A stretch of 40,523 bases of DNA from Clostridiales bacterium (GTDB taxonomy: Bacteria; Bacillota; Clostridia; Oscillospirales; Oscillospiraceae): NCBI GenBank assembly GCA_022770345.1, contig JALEII010000033.1, forward strand, positions 1 through 40,523. The letters are read 5' to 3'. Every line of letters begins with the position of its first letter. The stretch's first letter is position 1. Both the position numbers and the translations under genes were made by a program. The notes under the pieces are model-generated. The model had not been told where the DNA came from. It did no database searches and worked only from the letters and a program-made list of their open reading frames with translations. Positions 7,726 to 16,352 of the stretch are shown one piece after another.

Positions 7726-10262
7726 TTCGCCTCGTACCAGCTCTTTCCCCACTTGGCCTCGGCCACCAGCGGCACATTCAGATGGGCTACCTGCTCCATC
7801 TGCTCCTGGACTACCTTTGCAACGCCCTGGGCCATCTCCTCCGGACATTCCACGATCAGTTCGTCATGGACCTGCAGCAGAAGATTTGCCTCCGGGTACT
7901 GCTTCTTGAGGGCCTTGTCCACCCGGATCATGGCCAGCTTGATGAGATCGGCAGCCGTTCCCTGAATGGGGGTATTCAGCGCGATGCGCTCTGCACCCTG
8001 GCGGACGTTGAAATTGCTGCTTTTCAGTTCCGGCAGATACCTGCGACGGCCAAAGAGGGTCTCCGTGTAGCCCTTTTCCCGGGCCTCGGACACGACATTC
8101 TTCATATACTCCCGCACGCCGCGGTAATTGGAAAGATAGGCCTCAATATAGGCCTTGGCTTCATAGCGGCTCACGCCGATGTCCTCCGCCAGGGAGAACT
8201 CGGAGATGCCGTAAACGATTCCAAAATTCACGGCTTTGGCATGGCGGCGCTGCAGGGGTGTAACCTTCTCCGGCTTCACACCAAAAACCTGAGCAGCAGT
8301 GATGGTATGAATGTCTGCTCCGCTGCGGAATGCTTCCTGCATCACCGTGTCCCGGGCCACATGGGACAGGACCCGCAGCTCAATCTGGCTATAATCCGCA
8401 TCCACCAGCACGCAGCCGGGCTTGGGAATGAACATTTTCCGAATTTCAGCCCCCAGGTCCGTGCGGACGGGGATATTCTGCAAATTTGGCTCCGTGGAGG
8501 AAAGACGGCCGGTGGCCGTGACCATGTTCTGGAAGGTCGTATGAATGCGCCCATCAGCGGCAATGACCTTCACCAGGCCGTCGGCGTAGGTGGATTTCAG
8601 CTTGGTAAGCATCCGGTAATCCAGAATGGCCGGGATGATGGGATGCTTGTCCCGGAGCTTCTCCAGCACGTCCGCATTGGTGGCGTAGCCGGTCTTGGTT
8701 TTCTTAGCACCGGGCAGCTGCAGCTGCTCAAATAGCACCGTGCCCAGCTGTTTGGGGGAATTGATATTGAAGGGGCCCCCGGAGAAGCCGAAAATCCGGC
8801 TCTCGCAGTCGGCAATGCGCTCGGAGAGCATAGCTCCGAACTGGCGCAGCTGCTCCTCATCGATGGCCACGCCGGTGCGCTCCATCTTATAAAGTACCGG
8901 GCAAAGAGGCAGTTCGATGGTGTCGTACAGGTCCCCCATGCCCTGCTTGTTCAGTTCCTGCCGCAGCTTTTCCCGAAGGAAAAACACCGCTTCGGCGCAG
9001 GCGGCAGCGTCGCCGTCCTCCACGTTGGCCCCCAGGAACGTGGCCGCCAGCTTGGACACGGGATAGTCGGACTGAGAGGGATTCAGATCGTAAGCCGCCA
9101 GAGCCGTGTCAAATTTCGCCGGTCCAAGCGTAATGCCCAGGGCATCCAGGGCATGGGCCTGGCTTTTCCAGTCATGGCACACCCAGTTTTGCCCTGCCAG
9201 CAGATTTCCCGCCCGGTGGATCTCCAGAGGCGTCAGGGTGCAGACCCCCTCCGCCCAGGCAATGGCCAGGGTTCCGTCCGGGGCCAGGTACACAGCTCCT
9301 TGCGTACCCGGTTCCGGCAAAGAATCCACCCGCGGCAATATTTCCCGGGGCGTTTCTTCGGTATTTTCCGCCAGGGCTTCTTCCAACTCTGCGCCCCGGA
9401 GGCCATAGCGATCAATGAGCCGAACAAATTCCAGCCGGGTGAACAGCTTGAAAAGCTCCAGGCGGTTATAAGGCTGGGTAATGGCATCTCTGGGGGAAAA
9501 TTCGATGGGCGCATTGGTGCGGATGGTGGCCAGATCATAGGAAAGATATGCCTTTTCCTTGTCTGCTTCCAGCTTTTCCCGCAGTTTAGGCCGGATGGAC
9601 GGGTCCTGCAAATGCTCGTAGACCCCGTCCAGGGTGCCGAATTTCTGCAGCAAATCGGTAGCCGTCTTGGGCCCTACCCCTGCCACGCCGGGGATATTGT
9701 CGGAAGAATCGCCCATCAGAGCCTTCAGATCGATGATATGAATGGGGTCAAAACCATACTCCTGCCGGAAGTTTTCCGTATCATAGAGGGTCGCTGTGGT
9801 CTGGCCAGACTTGGCAATGACCAGTTTCACGTTCACATGGCCGTTGATGAGCTGCAGGCTATCCCGGTCGCCGGTGACCACCACACAGTCCCAGTTCTGC
9901 TCCGAACAGACCCGGCCCACGGTGCCGATGACATCGTCAGCCTCCCAGCCCTCACATTCATAAATAGGAATGTTCATAGCAGACAGAATCTGCTTCATCA
10001 TCGGCATCTGCATGACCAATTCCTCCGGCATGGGGTGCCGTGTGGCCTTGTAACCATCATACTGCAAGTGCCGGAACGTAGGCGCATGAACGTCAAAGGC
10101 CACGCAGACGGCATCCGGTTGCTCCTCCCGCTCCATTTTCTCCAGAATATTCAGAAATCCGTAAATGGCGTTGGTGTACAGGCCATCCCGGGTGGTCAGG
10201 GGGCGGACCCCAAAATATGCCCGGTTGATGACACTATTCCCATCCAGAATCATCAGCTTCAT
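7722..10262 (-). CDS. polA: DNA polymerase I
   Basis: 846 residues. Residues 1 to about 290 form the 5'-3' exonuclease ('MLILDGNSVINRAYFG'-like start, 'GDRDSLQL', 'GDSSDNIPGVAGVGPKTA'). About 300-470 is the proofreading domain, which looks dead: the DxE of exo I is missing, with 'YLAPDGTLAIAW' in its place, as in many Firmicutes. The rest is the polymerase: motif A 'DADYSQIELRVL', motif B 'RRHAKAVNFGIVYGIS' and motif C 'QVHDELIVE'. It handles Okazaki fragment processing and repair synthesis. The ATG at 10262 overlaps the cysS TGA, so polA sits behind the cysS T-box and is coupled to cysS. That is an unusual position for polA. Confidence 0.97.
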   Translation of the reverse strand: MKLMILDGNSVINRAYFGVRPLTTRDGLYTNAIYGFLNILEKMEREEQPDAVCVAFDVHAPTFRHLQYDGYKATRHPMPEELVMQMPMMKQILSAMNIPIYECEGWEADDVIGTVGRVCSEQNWDCVVVTGDRDSLQLINGHVNVKLVIAKSGQTTATLYDTENFRQEYGFDPIHIIDLKALMGDSSDNIPGVAGVGPKTATDLLQKFGTLDGVYEHLQDPSIRPKLREKLEADKEKAYLSYDLATIRTNAPIEFSPRDAITQPYNRLELFKLFTRLEFVRLIDRYGLRGAELEEALAENTEETPREILPRVDSLPEPGTQGAVYLAPDGTLAIAWAEGVCTLTPLEIHRAGNLLAGQNWVCHDWKSQAHALDALGITLGPAKFDTALAAYDLNPSQSDYPVSKLAATFLGANVEDGDAAACAEAVFFLREKLRQELNKQGMGDLYDTIELPLCPVLYKMERTGVAIDEEQLRQFGAMLSERIADCESRIFGFSGGPFNINSPKQLGTVLFEQLQLPGAKKTKTGYATNADVLEKLRDKHPIIPAILDYRMLTKLKSTYADGLVKVIAADGRIHTTFQNMVTATGRLSSTEPNLQNIPVRTDLGAEIRKMFIPKPGCVLVDADYSQIELRVLSHVARDTVMQEAFRSGADIHTITAAQVFGVKPEKVTPLQRRHAKAVNFGIVYGISEFSLAEDIGVSRYEAKAYIEAYLSNYRGVREYMKNVVSEAREKGYTETLFGRRRYLPELKSSNFNVRQGAERIALNTPIQGTAADLIKLAMIRVDKALKKQYPEANLLLQVHDELIVECPEEMAQGVAKVVQEQMEQVAHLNVPLVAEAKWGKSWYEAK

Positions 10263-11671
10263 ACTTTTCTCCACTTCGCACCCTGAGGGGTGTCGATGAT
10301 CTCAATGCCACGGGCTTTCAGTTCGTCCCGGATGCGGTCCGCCTCGGCAAAATTCTTTGCCTTCTTGGCCTCCGTCCGGGCGGAGACCAGGGCATCGATC
10401 TCCGGGTCAGCGGCAGCGGCCTCCTCCGCCTGCTTTTTTTGCAGCTTTTCGGCATTTTCCAGCAGATTCAGACTCAGCACCCGGTCAAAATCCGCCAGGG
10501 CCGCCAGCTTGGTAGCATCGGAGCATTTGGCCTTCAGCACGTCAAAGAGGCAGGTGATGGCCAGAGACGTGTTCAGGTCCCCGTCCAGGGCGCCGGTGAA
10601 GCGGGCTTTCAGCGCATCGAAAGCGATGCTGTCCACCTCGCCCTCGGCTTTCAGAGCCGCAATGCGGGCAATCAGCTTGTCGTAAGCCGCTGCGGCGTTG
10701 TCCAGGTTCTCCCAGGAGAACACAAGGTTCCGGCGGTAGTGGCTTTGCAGGCAGAAATAGCGGTAGACCATGGGGTCGTAGCCCTTTTCCTCCAGCAGGG
10801 AGACCGTCAGGAACTCCCCCTTGGACTTGGACATTTTTCCGTCCTCGGTGTTCAGGTGGTGGACATGGAACCAGTAATTGCACCACTTGTGGCCCAGGTA
10901 GCTTTCGGACTGAGCGATTTCATTGGTGTGATGGGGGAAGGCGTTGTCGATGCCGCCGCAGTGGATGTCCAGGTCGTCCCCCAGATACTTCATAGAAATG
11001 CAGGAGCACTCAATATGCCAGCCGGGATAGCCCACGCCCCAGGGAGAATCCCATTTCAGGGCCTGGTCCTCAAACTTGGACTTGGTGAACCAAAGGACGA
11101 AATCATTCTTGTTGCGCTTGTTGGTATCCTCCTCCACGCCTTCCCGGACGCCCACTGCCAGGTCCTCCTCGTCGTGGTCGTTAAAGACGTAGTATTTCTC
11201 CAGCTTGGAGGTGTCGAAGTACACGTTTCCGCCGGCCAAATAGGCGTAGCCCTTGTCCAGCAAAGTCGTGACCATGTGGATATACTCGTCGATGCAGCCC
11301 GTAGCCGGCTGGACCACATCGGGCTGCTTGATGTTCAGCTTACGGCAGTCCTCAAAAAAGGCGTCGGTGTAAAATTTGGCGATTTCCAGCACGGTCTTAT
11401 GCTCCCGGCGGGCGCCCTTGAGCATTTTATCCTCGCCGGTGTCCGCATCGCTGGAAAGATGTCCCACGTCGGTAATGTTCATGACCCGCTTGACATTGTA
11501 ACCCTCGTAGCGCAGGGCCTTTTCCAGAACATCCTCCATGATATAGGTCCGCAGATTCCCGATGTGGGCAAAATGATAGACCGTCGGTCCGCAGGTGTAC
11601 ATCTTCACGATGTCCGGAGAATTTGGCTGAAACAGCTCCTTCTTGTGGGATAGGGAATTATAAAGATACAT
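10259..11671 (-). CDS. cysS: Cysteinyl-tRNA synthetase
   Basis: 470 residues, the usual length. It joins cysteine to tRNA-Cys. 'MYTCGPTVYHFAHIGNLRTYI' carries the zinc Cys27 and the HIGH-type HIGN (36-39). 'WHIECSCISM' gives the other zinc ligands, and 'GKMSKSKGEFLT' is the KMSKS loop. The C-terminal helical anticodon-binding part is complete. It is first in the cysS-polA-rimI-tsaD operon and is preceded by a T-box leader with a visible terminator. Confidence 0.98.
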   Translation of the reverse strand: MYLYNSLSHKKELFQPNSPDIVKMYTCGPTVYHFAHIGNLRTYIMEDVLEKALRYEGYNVKRVMNITDVGHLSSDADTGEDKMLKGARREHKTVLEIAKFYTDAFFEDCRKLNIKQPDVVQPATGCIDEYIHMVTTLLDKGYAYLAGGNVYFDTSKLEKYYVFNDHDEEDLAVGVREGVEEDTNKRNKNDFVLWFTKSKFEDQALKWDSPWGVGYPGWHIECSCISMKYLGDDLDIHCGGIDNAFPHHTNEIAQSESYLGHKWCNYWFHVHHLNTEDGKMSKSKGEFLTVSLLEEKGYDPMVYRYFCLQSHYRRNLVFSWENLDNAAAAYDKLIARIAALKAEGEVDSIAFDALKARFTGALDGDLNTSLAITCLFDVLKAKCSDATKLAALADFDRVLSLNLLENAEKLQKKQAEEAAAADPEIDALVSARTEAKKAKNFAEADRIRDELKARGIEIIDTPQGAKWRKV

Positions 11672-11701
11672 AAATACTTCCTCCTAAAGAACAGTATGAA
11701 A

Positions 11702-11895
11702 TCAAAAACCGCCTCTTATACCATTCGGCATAAGAGGCGGCAGTGCCGCGGTTCCACTCTCGTTTTTCACTCAAAAAATATGCACTTTTTCGCTCCCGGA
11801 CGCACCTTCCCGGACCGTACTCCACCGGGGTCACAGCCACGCCCCGGCTCTCTGAGGGAGACAGCATCGGTACTCTTTCCGATCATCACGGATAC
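11702..11895 (-). ncRNA. T-box leader of cysS (likely cysteine-specific)
   Basis: On the minus strand the T-box core GAGTGGAACCGCGG lies at 11746-11760. It is followed by a terminator: CCGCCTCTTATxCC arms at 11709-11740, then TTTTTGATTT. The antiterminator can form by pairing GAGAG before the core with CTCTT of the terminator arm. Upstream are the conserved AGAGAG block (complement 11848-11853) and the Stem I hairpin CCGGGG/CCCCGG (11825-11847). A candidate UGC cysteine codon lies at 11802-11804, but I could not fold Stem I well enough to be sure it is the specifier. Uncharged tRNA-Cys would allow readthrough into cysS, polA, rimI and tsaD. Confidence 0.92.
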
Positions 11896-11901
11896 GTGCT
11901 T

Positions 11902-11931
11902 ATTTTACCATCATCCGCCCCACCCTGTCAA
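11902..11931 (-). promoter_or_regulatory. SigA promoter of the T-box/cysS operon
   Basis: TTGACA (11926-11931), an 18-base spacer and TAAAAT (11902-11907) on the minus strand. The start point would be near 11895, at the 5' end of the T-box leader. Confidence 0.8.
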
Positions 11932-11948
11932 GTGCCAAGCCTGAAGGA

Positions 11949-11977
11949 TTGCAAAAAGTGGTGAAATGTGATATAGT
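11949..11977 (+). promoter_or_regulatory. SigA promoter of the lipoprotein gene
   Basis: TTGCAA (11949-11954), 17 bases, TATAGT (11972-11977), about 25 bases before the ATG at 12003. It is divergent from the cysS promoter with 17 bases between the -35 elements. Confidence 0.75.
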
Positions 11978-12002
11978 ATTTCGCGTAAAGGAGGGTACCC
12001 CC

Positions 12003-13178
12003 ATGAAAAAATTCCTTTCCGCAGCCCTCTGCGCTGCACTTTTACTGACGTTTGCAGGCTGCGCCCGATTATTCCCCCAGGATACGGAAACTTCCGCCCC
12101 GTCACTGCTGCGGACGGACCCAACGGAAACTTCTGCAAATGCCACCACGGAACCGGTAAGCATTCCCAACGTAGATCTGACGGCCATTTCCCTGAAATAC
12201 ACCAAACTGGACACGACCGCCGAAGATGGGACTACCGTCTATTCCTTCTGCTATCCCATCCCTTACCTGGTAACGGCCCGGGCCGACGTGACCCAGAGCG
12301 TCACCGTGGACCTGATGGGCCGTATTGACGAGTTCCGGTCCAACGGCTCGGAGCTGGAAGCCCAGGCCCAAGCGGCCTACGGCTCCGATGGCTTCACCCC
12401 CTACTCCCTGAGTGTTTCCTACACGCCAACGCGGGTGGACGTGGGCGTTCTGAGCCTGTACGGAGAGGTCCGGTCCTATCCCAGCGGTGTTCATGCCAGC
12501 TTTCTGTCCACAGCTGTCAGCTACGACCTGCTCACCGGCAAGGAATTACGTCTTTCGGACATTCTCAACGGCAACGTCACCGCCGAACAGCTTTGCACCC
12601 TGCTGCTCGCCTCCCTTTCCCAACAGGAGGAAAACCTATACGCCGACTACGCCAACGTAGCCGCCGAGCGGGTCCAAGACTGTATGGACGGGGCCGGCGG
12701 CTGGTATTTCACCACCACGGGCCTATGCTTCTTCTTCTCCCCGTACGACATTGCTCCCTATTCCTACGGCGTGGTCACTGCGGAGATTCCTTACAGCGCT
12801 CTGGCGGGATTGATGAACGATGCCTACTTCCCCCCAGAGGAAGGTGCTTACACCGGCACACTGGAAGCGTCCCTGTTCACGGAGAACGCCCCCAGCCGGG
12901 AATACGCAGAGCTTTCCCTGGACCGGGAGGCCAGCCGGGTGATTTTGACCACAAATCAGGCCGTCCGGGACCTAAAAATCCAGTCTGGAAAATATGACGG
13001 CAACACCTTCACTCCCATGGAAACGGTATTCTCCGCCGGGGCAATGAACGCTTCTCAGGCGGTAAGCATCCAGGCAGATCTGGAAAATACGCCGTTGCTT
13101 CTCACCTATCGCAGCGGCGAAGAGATCGTGCAGCGGGTACTGACCATGGAAAACCACGTTCCGGTTCTGAAAAAGTAA
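12003..13178 (+). CDS. Secreted lipoprotein with DUF4163/DUF3298 (RsiV-like) domain
   Basis: 391 residues. A lipoprotein signal peptide is clear: 'MKKFLSAALCAALLLTFAGC', with the lipobox Cys at 20. A Thr/Ser-rich linker follows. The middle 'VSYTPTRVDVGVLSLYGEVRSYPSGVHA' and 'WYFTTTGLCFFFSPYDIAPYSYGVVTAEIPYSAL' are the DUF4163 and DUF3298 patterns seen in extracellular domains such as RsiV (recalled). No catalytic residues can be named. AAAGGAGG lies before the ATG. It is monocistronic, with its own promoter and a terminator at 13285. A lysozyme-sensing or ligand-binding role would be speculation. Confidence 0.85.
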   Translation: MKKFLSAALCAALLLTFAGCARLFPQDTETSAPSLLRTDPTETSANATTEPVSIPNVDLTAISLKYTKLDTTAEDGTTVYSFCYPIPYLVTARADVTQSVTVDLMGRIDEFRSNGSELEAQAQAAYGSDGFTPYSLSVSYTPTRVDVGVLSLYGEVRSYPSGVHASFLSTAVSYDLLTGKELRLSDILNGNVTAEQLCTLLLASLSQQEENLYADYANVAAERVQDCMDGAGGWYFTTTGLCFFFSPYDIAPYSYGVVTAEIPYSALAGLMNDAYFPPEEGAYTGTLEASLFTENAPSREYAELSLDREASRVILTTNQAVRDLKIQSGKYDGNTFTPMETVFSAGAMNASQAVSIQADLENTPLLLTYRSGEEIVQRVLTMENHVPVLKK

Positions 13179-13284
13179 AAATCAGGGGCTTTCTTAAAAT
13201 AGATTTTTCTAAAAATAGCCTATCAAGAAGCCGTGAAAATTCAATAAAGCCTGGATTTTCATGGCTTTGTCTAGCTTTTATAAG

Positions 13285-13326
13285 GGGCTGTCTCACAATT
13301 TGCATTTTGAGACAGCCCATTTTTTA
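13285..13326. terminator. Terminator between convergent lipoprotein and aminotransferase genes
   Basis: GGGCTGTCTCA (13285-13295) pairs with TGAGACAGCCC (13308-13318), followed on the plus strand by ATTTTTT. A weaker imperfect hairpin (GCCGTGAAAATTC with GATTTTCATGGC, about 13230-13265) precedes it. The 13179-13284 stretch is otherwise AT-rich and empty. Confidence 0.85.
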
Positions 13327-14523
13327 CATACATTCCTTCTGATACCGGGCGATGGCCTTTTCCAGCACGTCCATGGACCGTTCCAATTCCGGTATCTGCC
13401 GGACGTAGGCAATGCGGACCTCATTGATGCCCTTGCCGGGGGTCTCGTAGAAGGGTGCGCCGGGGGCGAACATGACCGTCTCCCCTTCGTAGTCGAATTT
13501 CTCCAGCAGCCAACGCTGGAACTTGTCGGAATCGTCCACAGGCAGACCCGCCATCAGATAAAAGGCCCCCATGGGCTCCTCCACCTGTACGCCGGGAATG
13601 GCCTGAAGACGGCGAACAACGGTGTCCCGGCGCTTCCGGTATTCTTCCTTGGACCGACGGAAAAACTCGTGGTCAACCCCATAGAGGGCCGCAGCGCCCA
13701 CCTGATCGATGGTGGCCACGGACAGCCGGGACTGGCAGAATTTCAGAATCGCCTGCTGTAATTCCTTGTTCCGGGTGACCACGCAGCCTACCCGGGCACC
13801 GCAGGCAGAGAAACGCTTGGAAACAGAGTCTACAATGACCAAATTCTCGTCTATGTCCCGGAACCGGGCCATAGTGGGGACCCCGAAGGAATCGTCATAG
13901 CAGAATTCCCGGTACACCTCGTCGCAGATCAGGAACAGGTCGTGCTTCTTGGCAACGTCGGCAATCATCCGCATCTCATCATGATTCAGCACCACACCGG
14001 TGGGATTTCCGGGGTTGGTGATGAGGATGGCACGGGTGTTTTTCGTGATAAGGCTCTCAATGCGCTCCCGCTTGGCATACCGATACCCTTCCTCGGCACA
14101 GGTGGGCAAGGCTCGGATAACACCACCCGCCGCATGGACAAAGGTCGTGTAATTTGGATAGTAAGGCTCCGGGATGATGACCTCCGTGTAGGGGTCCAAA
14201 ATGCTCAGGCAGGTCAACAATAGAGCTTCGCTGCCGCCTGTGGTGATGAGCACGTCGTCCGGCTCCAACTCCACATCCAGTTCCCGGTAATAGGCCCGGA
14301 CCGCATCGATCAGCTCCGGGGTTCCCGGCGAGGCCGCATAGGCCAGGGTGGCGCTGTCAAAATTCCGGACAGCCTCAAAATAGGCCGGAGGGGTCTGCAG
14401 GTCCGGCTGACCGATGTTCAAATGATGGATGCGGATGCCCCGCTCCTGGGCCTTGACGGCCAGCGGGTGAAATTTCCGCATGGGCGAGGGTTCGCAGCGA
14501 TTGGCGTTGATGGATATGTTCAT
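13324..14523 (-). CDS. PLP-dependent class I/II aminotransferase
   Basis: 399 residues, usual for fold-type I aminotransferases of the AspC/AlaT group. Motifs: 'LNIGQPDLQTPPAYFEAV', 'YAASPGTPELIDAVRAYY', 'NPGNPTGVV', 'LICDEVYREFCYDD' and the PLP lysine in 'VDSVSKRFSACGARVG', with 'INEVRIAYV' near the C-terminus carrying the substrate-carboxylate Arg. The substrate (aspartate, alanine or aromatic) is not decidable. The ATG has GGAGG 5 bases upstream. The upstream symporter frame runs 149 bases into this gene. If the symporter takes up alanine or glycine, the enzyme may use its substrate (inference). Confidence 0.92.
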   Translation of the reverse strand: MNISINANRCEPSPMRKFHPLAVKAQERGIRIHHLNIGQPDLQTPPAYFEAVRNFDSATLAYAASPGTPELIDAVRAYYRELDVELEPDDVLITTGGSEALLLTCLSILDPYTEVIIPEPYYPNYTTFVHAAGGVIRALPTCAEEGYRYAKRERIESLITKNTRAILITNPGNPTGVVLNHDEMRMIADVAKKHDLFLICDEVYREFCYDDSFGVPTMARFRDIDENLVIVDSVSKRFSACGARVGCVVTRNKELQQAILKFCQSRLSVATIDQVGAAALYGVDHEFFRRSKEEYRKRRDTVVRRLQAIPGVQVEEPMGAFYLMAGLPVDDSDKFQRWLLEKFDYEGETVMFAPGAPFYETPGKGINEVRIAYVRQIPELERSMDVLEKAIARYQKECM

Positions 14524-15910
14524 AAGTTCCTCCGGCAGACCGCAGTCTGCATTGATATTCTTTGGTAAGTGCCCGGACCTCCGGGGATAAAAGTGCCAGG
14601 GCCAGCAGATTAGGAATGGCCATCAGACCGTTGACCGTCTCGGATAGGGTCCACACAAGACCCGTGCCCAATATGGCCCCCAGCAGGCTCACGGCGGCCT
14701 GAACAAAGGCAAAGGACTTCCAGACGGGTTTTCCAAGCAGATATTGGGCACAACGGGCGCCGTACAGCCCCCAGCCCAAAACCGTTGCAAAGGCAAAGCA
14801 ACACAGGGACAGGGCAATTGGGATGCAGATCCAGTCCCCATAAACGTCCGCAAAGGCACGGGTGGTCAACCGCACACCGGGGTCCGTGCCGTAAGGCAGG
14901 GCCTCCGGGGATGTGAGAATGACCAGGGCCGTCATGGTGCAGATGACGATGGTGTCCAGGAACACCTCCATGATGCCCAACAAGCCCTGTTCCGCCGGGT
15001 GGTCCACCAAGGCGGAGGCGTGGGCGATGGATGCGGTTCCCATTCCGGCCTCGTTGGTAAATACCCCACGGGAGGCCCCCACGCCTATGGCCGTGACCAT
15101 GGAGCCGACAAAGCCACCGGTAACGGCTTTCGGAGCAAAAGCCCCCTGAAGAATCAGCCGTAAGGCATCGGGTATCCGGTTCGCCCGGACGATCAAAGCT
15201 CCCAGACCCAGCAACAGATAAAAACAAGCGGCCAAAGGCACCAGCTTTTCCGCCGTGCGGCCAATGCGTCCCGCTCCGCCCCGGAGCAGCAGCCAAACAA
15301 GCATGGCCACGACTGCGCCCAGGAACAAATTTCCCCGGTCCGTGACCGGCAGGCCGAAATAGGTCTGCACATCATTGACCCCAGACACAAAGGCATTGAT
15401 CTGGGTGGCGTTGCCCACGCCGAAAGCGGCAAAAACACCGAAGAGGGCGTAAGCAGCTGCCATGGGACGCCATTTCTCCCCCAGTCCCTGCCGGATGAGA
15501 TACATGGGACCCCCGGCATAGCCGTCCCGCTCCCGGACTCGATGACGCAGTGCCAGGACTACCTCGGCATATTTCGTGACCATACCGAAAAAGGCACAGA
15601 CCCACATCCAGAAAATAGCCCCCGGTCCCCCAAGGGTGATGGCCCCAGCCACACCGGCCAGATTGCCCGTGCCAACGGTAGCCGCTAACGCAGTACACAG
15701 GGCCTGAAAGGGCGAAACGCCGTCCGCCGTCCGGTCCTTGCCGGTGAGTTTCCGGCCAAATGACCGCAGGGCCGCCGGGAAAAGGGCCACTTGGGCGAAG
15801 CCGGTCCGCAGGCTCAGCAAAACTCCTACGCCGAGAATCAGCAACAGGGTCGGCAGGCCCCAGACCAGTCCGTTGACGGTTTTCAGAGCGTTCAAAACGT
15901 GACTTTTCAT
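14375..15910 (-). CDS. Alanine/glycine:sodium symporter, AGCS family, with out-of-frame C-terminal extension
   Basis: 511 residues as read; AGCS proteins usually have about 450-490. About ten membrane segments are visible. Family motifs include 'ALAATVGTGNLAGVAGAITLGGPGAIFWMW', 'KYAEVVLALRHRVRERDGYAGGPMYLI' and 'GVFTNEAGMGTASIAHA'. The family-like part ends near 'LTKEYQ'. The last 50 or so residues are low-complexity Gly/Pro/His and come from reading the aminotransferase gene in the wrong frame (14375-14523). In the third frame a TGA would overlap the aminotransferase ATG, so a one-base indel near the end is likely. The transporter core is intact and should be functional. Confidence 0.9.
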   Translation of the reverse strand: MKSHVLNALKTVNGLVWGLPTLLLILGVGVLLSLRTGFAQVALFPAALRSFGRKLTGKDRTADGVSPFQALCTALAATVGTGNLAGVAGAITLGGPGAIFWMWVCAFFGMVTKYAEVVLALRHRVRERDGYAGGPMYLIRQGLGEKWRPMAAAYALFGVFAAFGVGNATQINAFVSGVNDVQTYFGLPVTDRGNLFLGAVVAMLVWLLLRGGAGRIGRTAEKLVPLAACFYLLLGLGALIVRANRIPDALRLILQGAFAPKAVTGGFVGSMVTAIGVGASRGVFTNEAGMGTASIAHASALVDHPAEQGLLGIMEVFLDTIVICTMTALVILTSPEALPYGTDPGVRLTTRAFADVYGDWICIPIALSLCCFAFATVLGWGLYGARCAQYLLGKPVWKSFAFVQAAVSLLGAILGTGLVWTLSETVNGLMAIPNLLALALLSPEVRALTKEYQCRLRSAGGTYEHIHQRQSLRTLAHAEISPAGRQGPGAGHPHPSFEHRSAGPADPSGLF

Positions 15911-15973
15911 AGCATACCACTTTTCCCCTCATCTTGCAAGCGTTTTTATAAAAAAGTAATCTTTGTAACGGAA

Positions 15974-16006
15974 AAAGCGGTTCTCTCCATCTGAAAGAAC
16001 CGCTTT
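15974..16006 (-). terminator. Terminator after the ArsC-like gene
   Basis: Arms AAAGCGGTTCT (15974-15984) and AGAACCGCTTT (15996-16006), with an 11-base loop. On the minus strand TTTTT follows. It lies 5 bases past the ArsC-like stop and separates it from the symporter gene. Confidence 0.85.
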
Positions 16007-16010
16007 CGTG

Positions 16011-16352
16011 TTATTTCCATGTTTCCCAGACTTCCGGGGCAAAGCCCACGGTGGCCTGTTTGCCGTTTCGGACAATGGGGGCCTTCATCAGTTCCGGCCG
16101 GTCAAAGACCTTGTCCTCCTTGGCACGACTGTCCTCCGTGTAGTGCAAAATCAGGATGTCCGGATCCTTGCTGTCCCAGTCAATGAGGTTATCGATACCG
16201 CCCACTGCCCGAAGGACGCTGTCAAATTCCTTCCCGGACAGGCCGTAGCGCAGCAAATCGATGGACTGAAAGGCAATGCGCCGCTCCTTGAAGTAACGTT
16301 CGGCTTTCTTGGTGTCGAAGGACTTACTTTTTCCGAAGATCTGTATGTTCAA
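16011..16352 (-). CDS. ArsC/Spx-like thioredoxin-fold protein without the active-site Cys
   Basis: 113 residues, the size of ArsC/Spx proteins. The start is probably TTG at 16352: GGAGG lies 7 bases before it and it overlaps the truA TGA. An ATG 21 bases upstream would lie inside truA. 'NIQIFGKSKSFDTKKAERYFKER' matches the family N-terminus, but where ArsC/Spx have a Cys this protein has Lys-Ser-Phe, with no Cys anywhere. 'RPELMKAPIVRNGKQATVGF' is the conserved C-terminal loop. It is unlikely to be an arsenate reductase. A Spx-like polymerase-binding or purely structural role is possible (inference). Confidence 0.85.
   Translation of the reverse strand: MNIQIFGKSKSFDTKKAERYFKERRIAFQSIDLLRYGLSGKEFDSVLRAVGGIDNLIDWDSKDPDILILHYTEDSRAKEDKVFDRPELMKAPIVRNGKQATVGFAPEVWETWK

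Noticed and set aside
13285..13318. GGGCTGTCTCA inverted repeat as an insertion-sequence end
   Set aside because: Only one such pair, no transposase nearby, and it sits where a terminator is expected.
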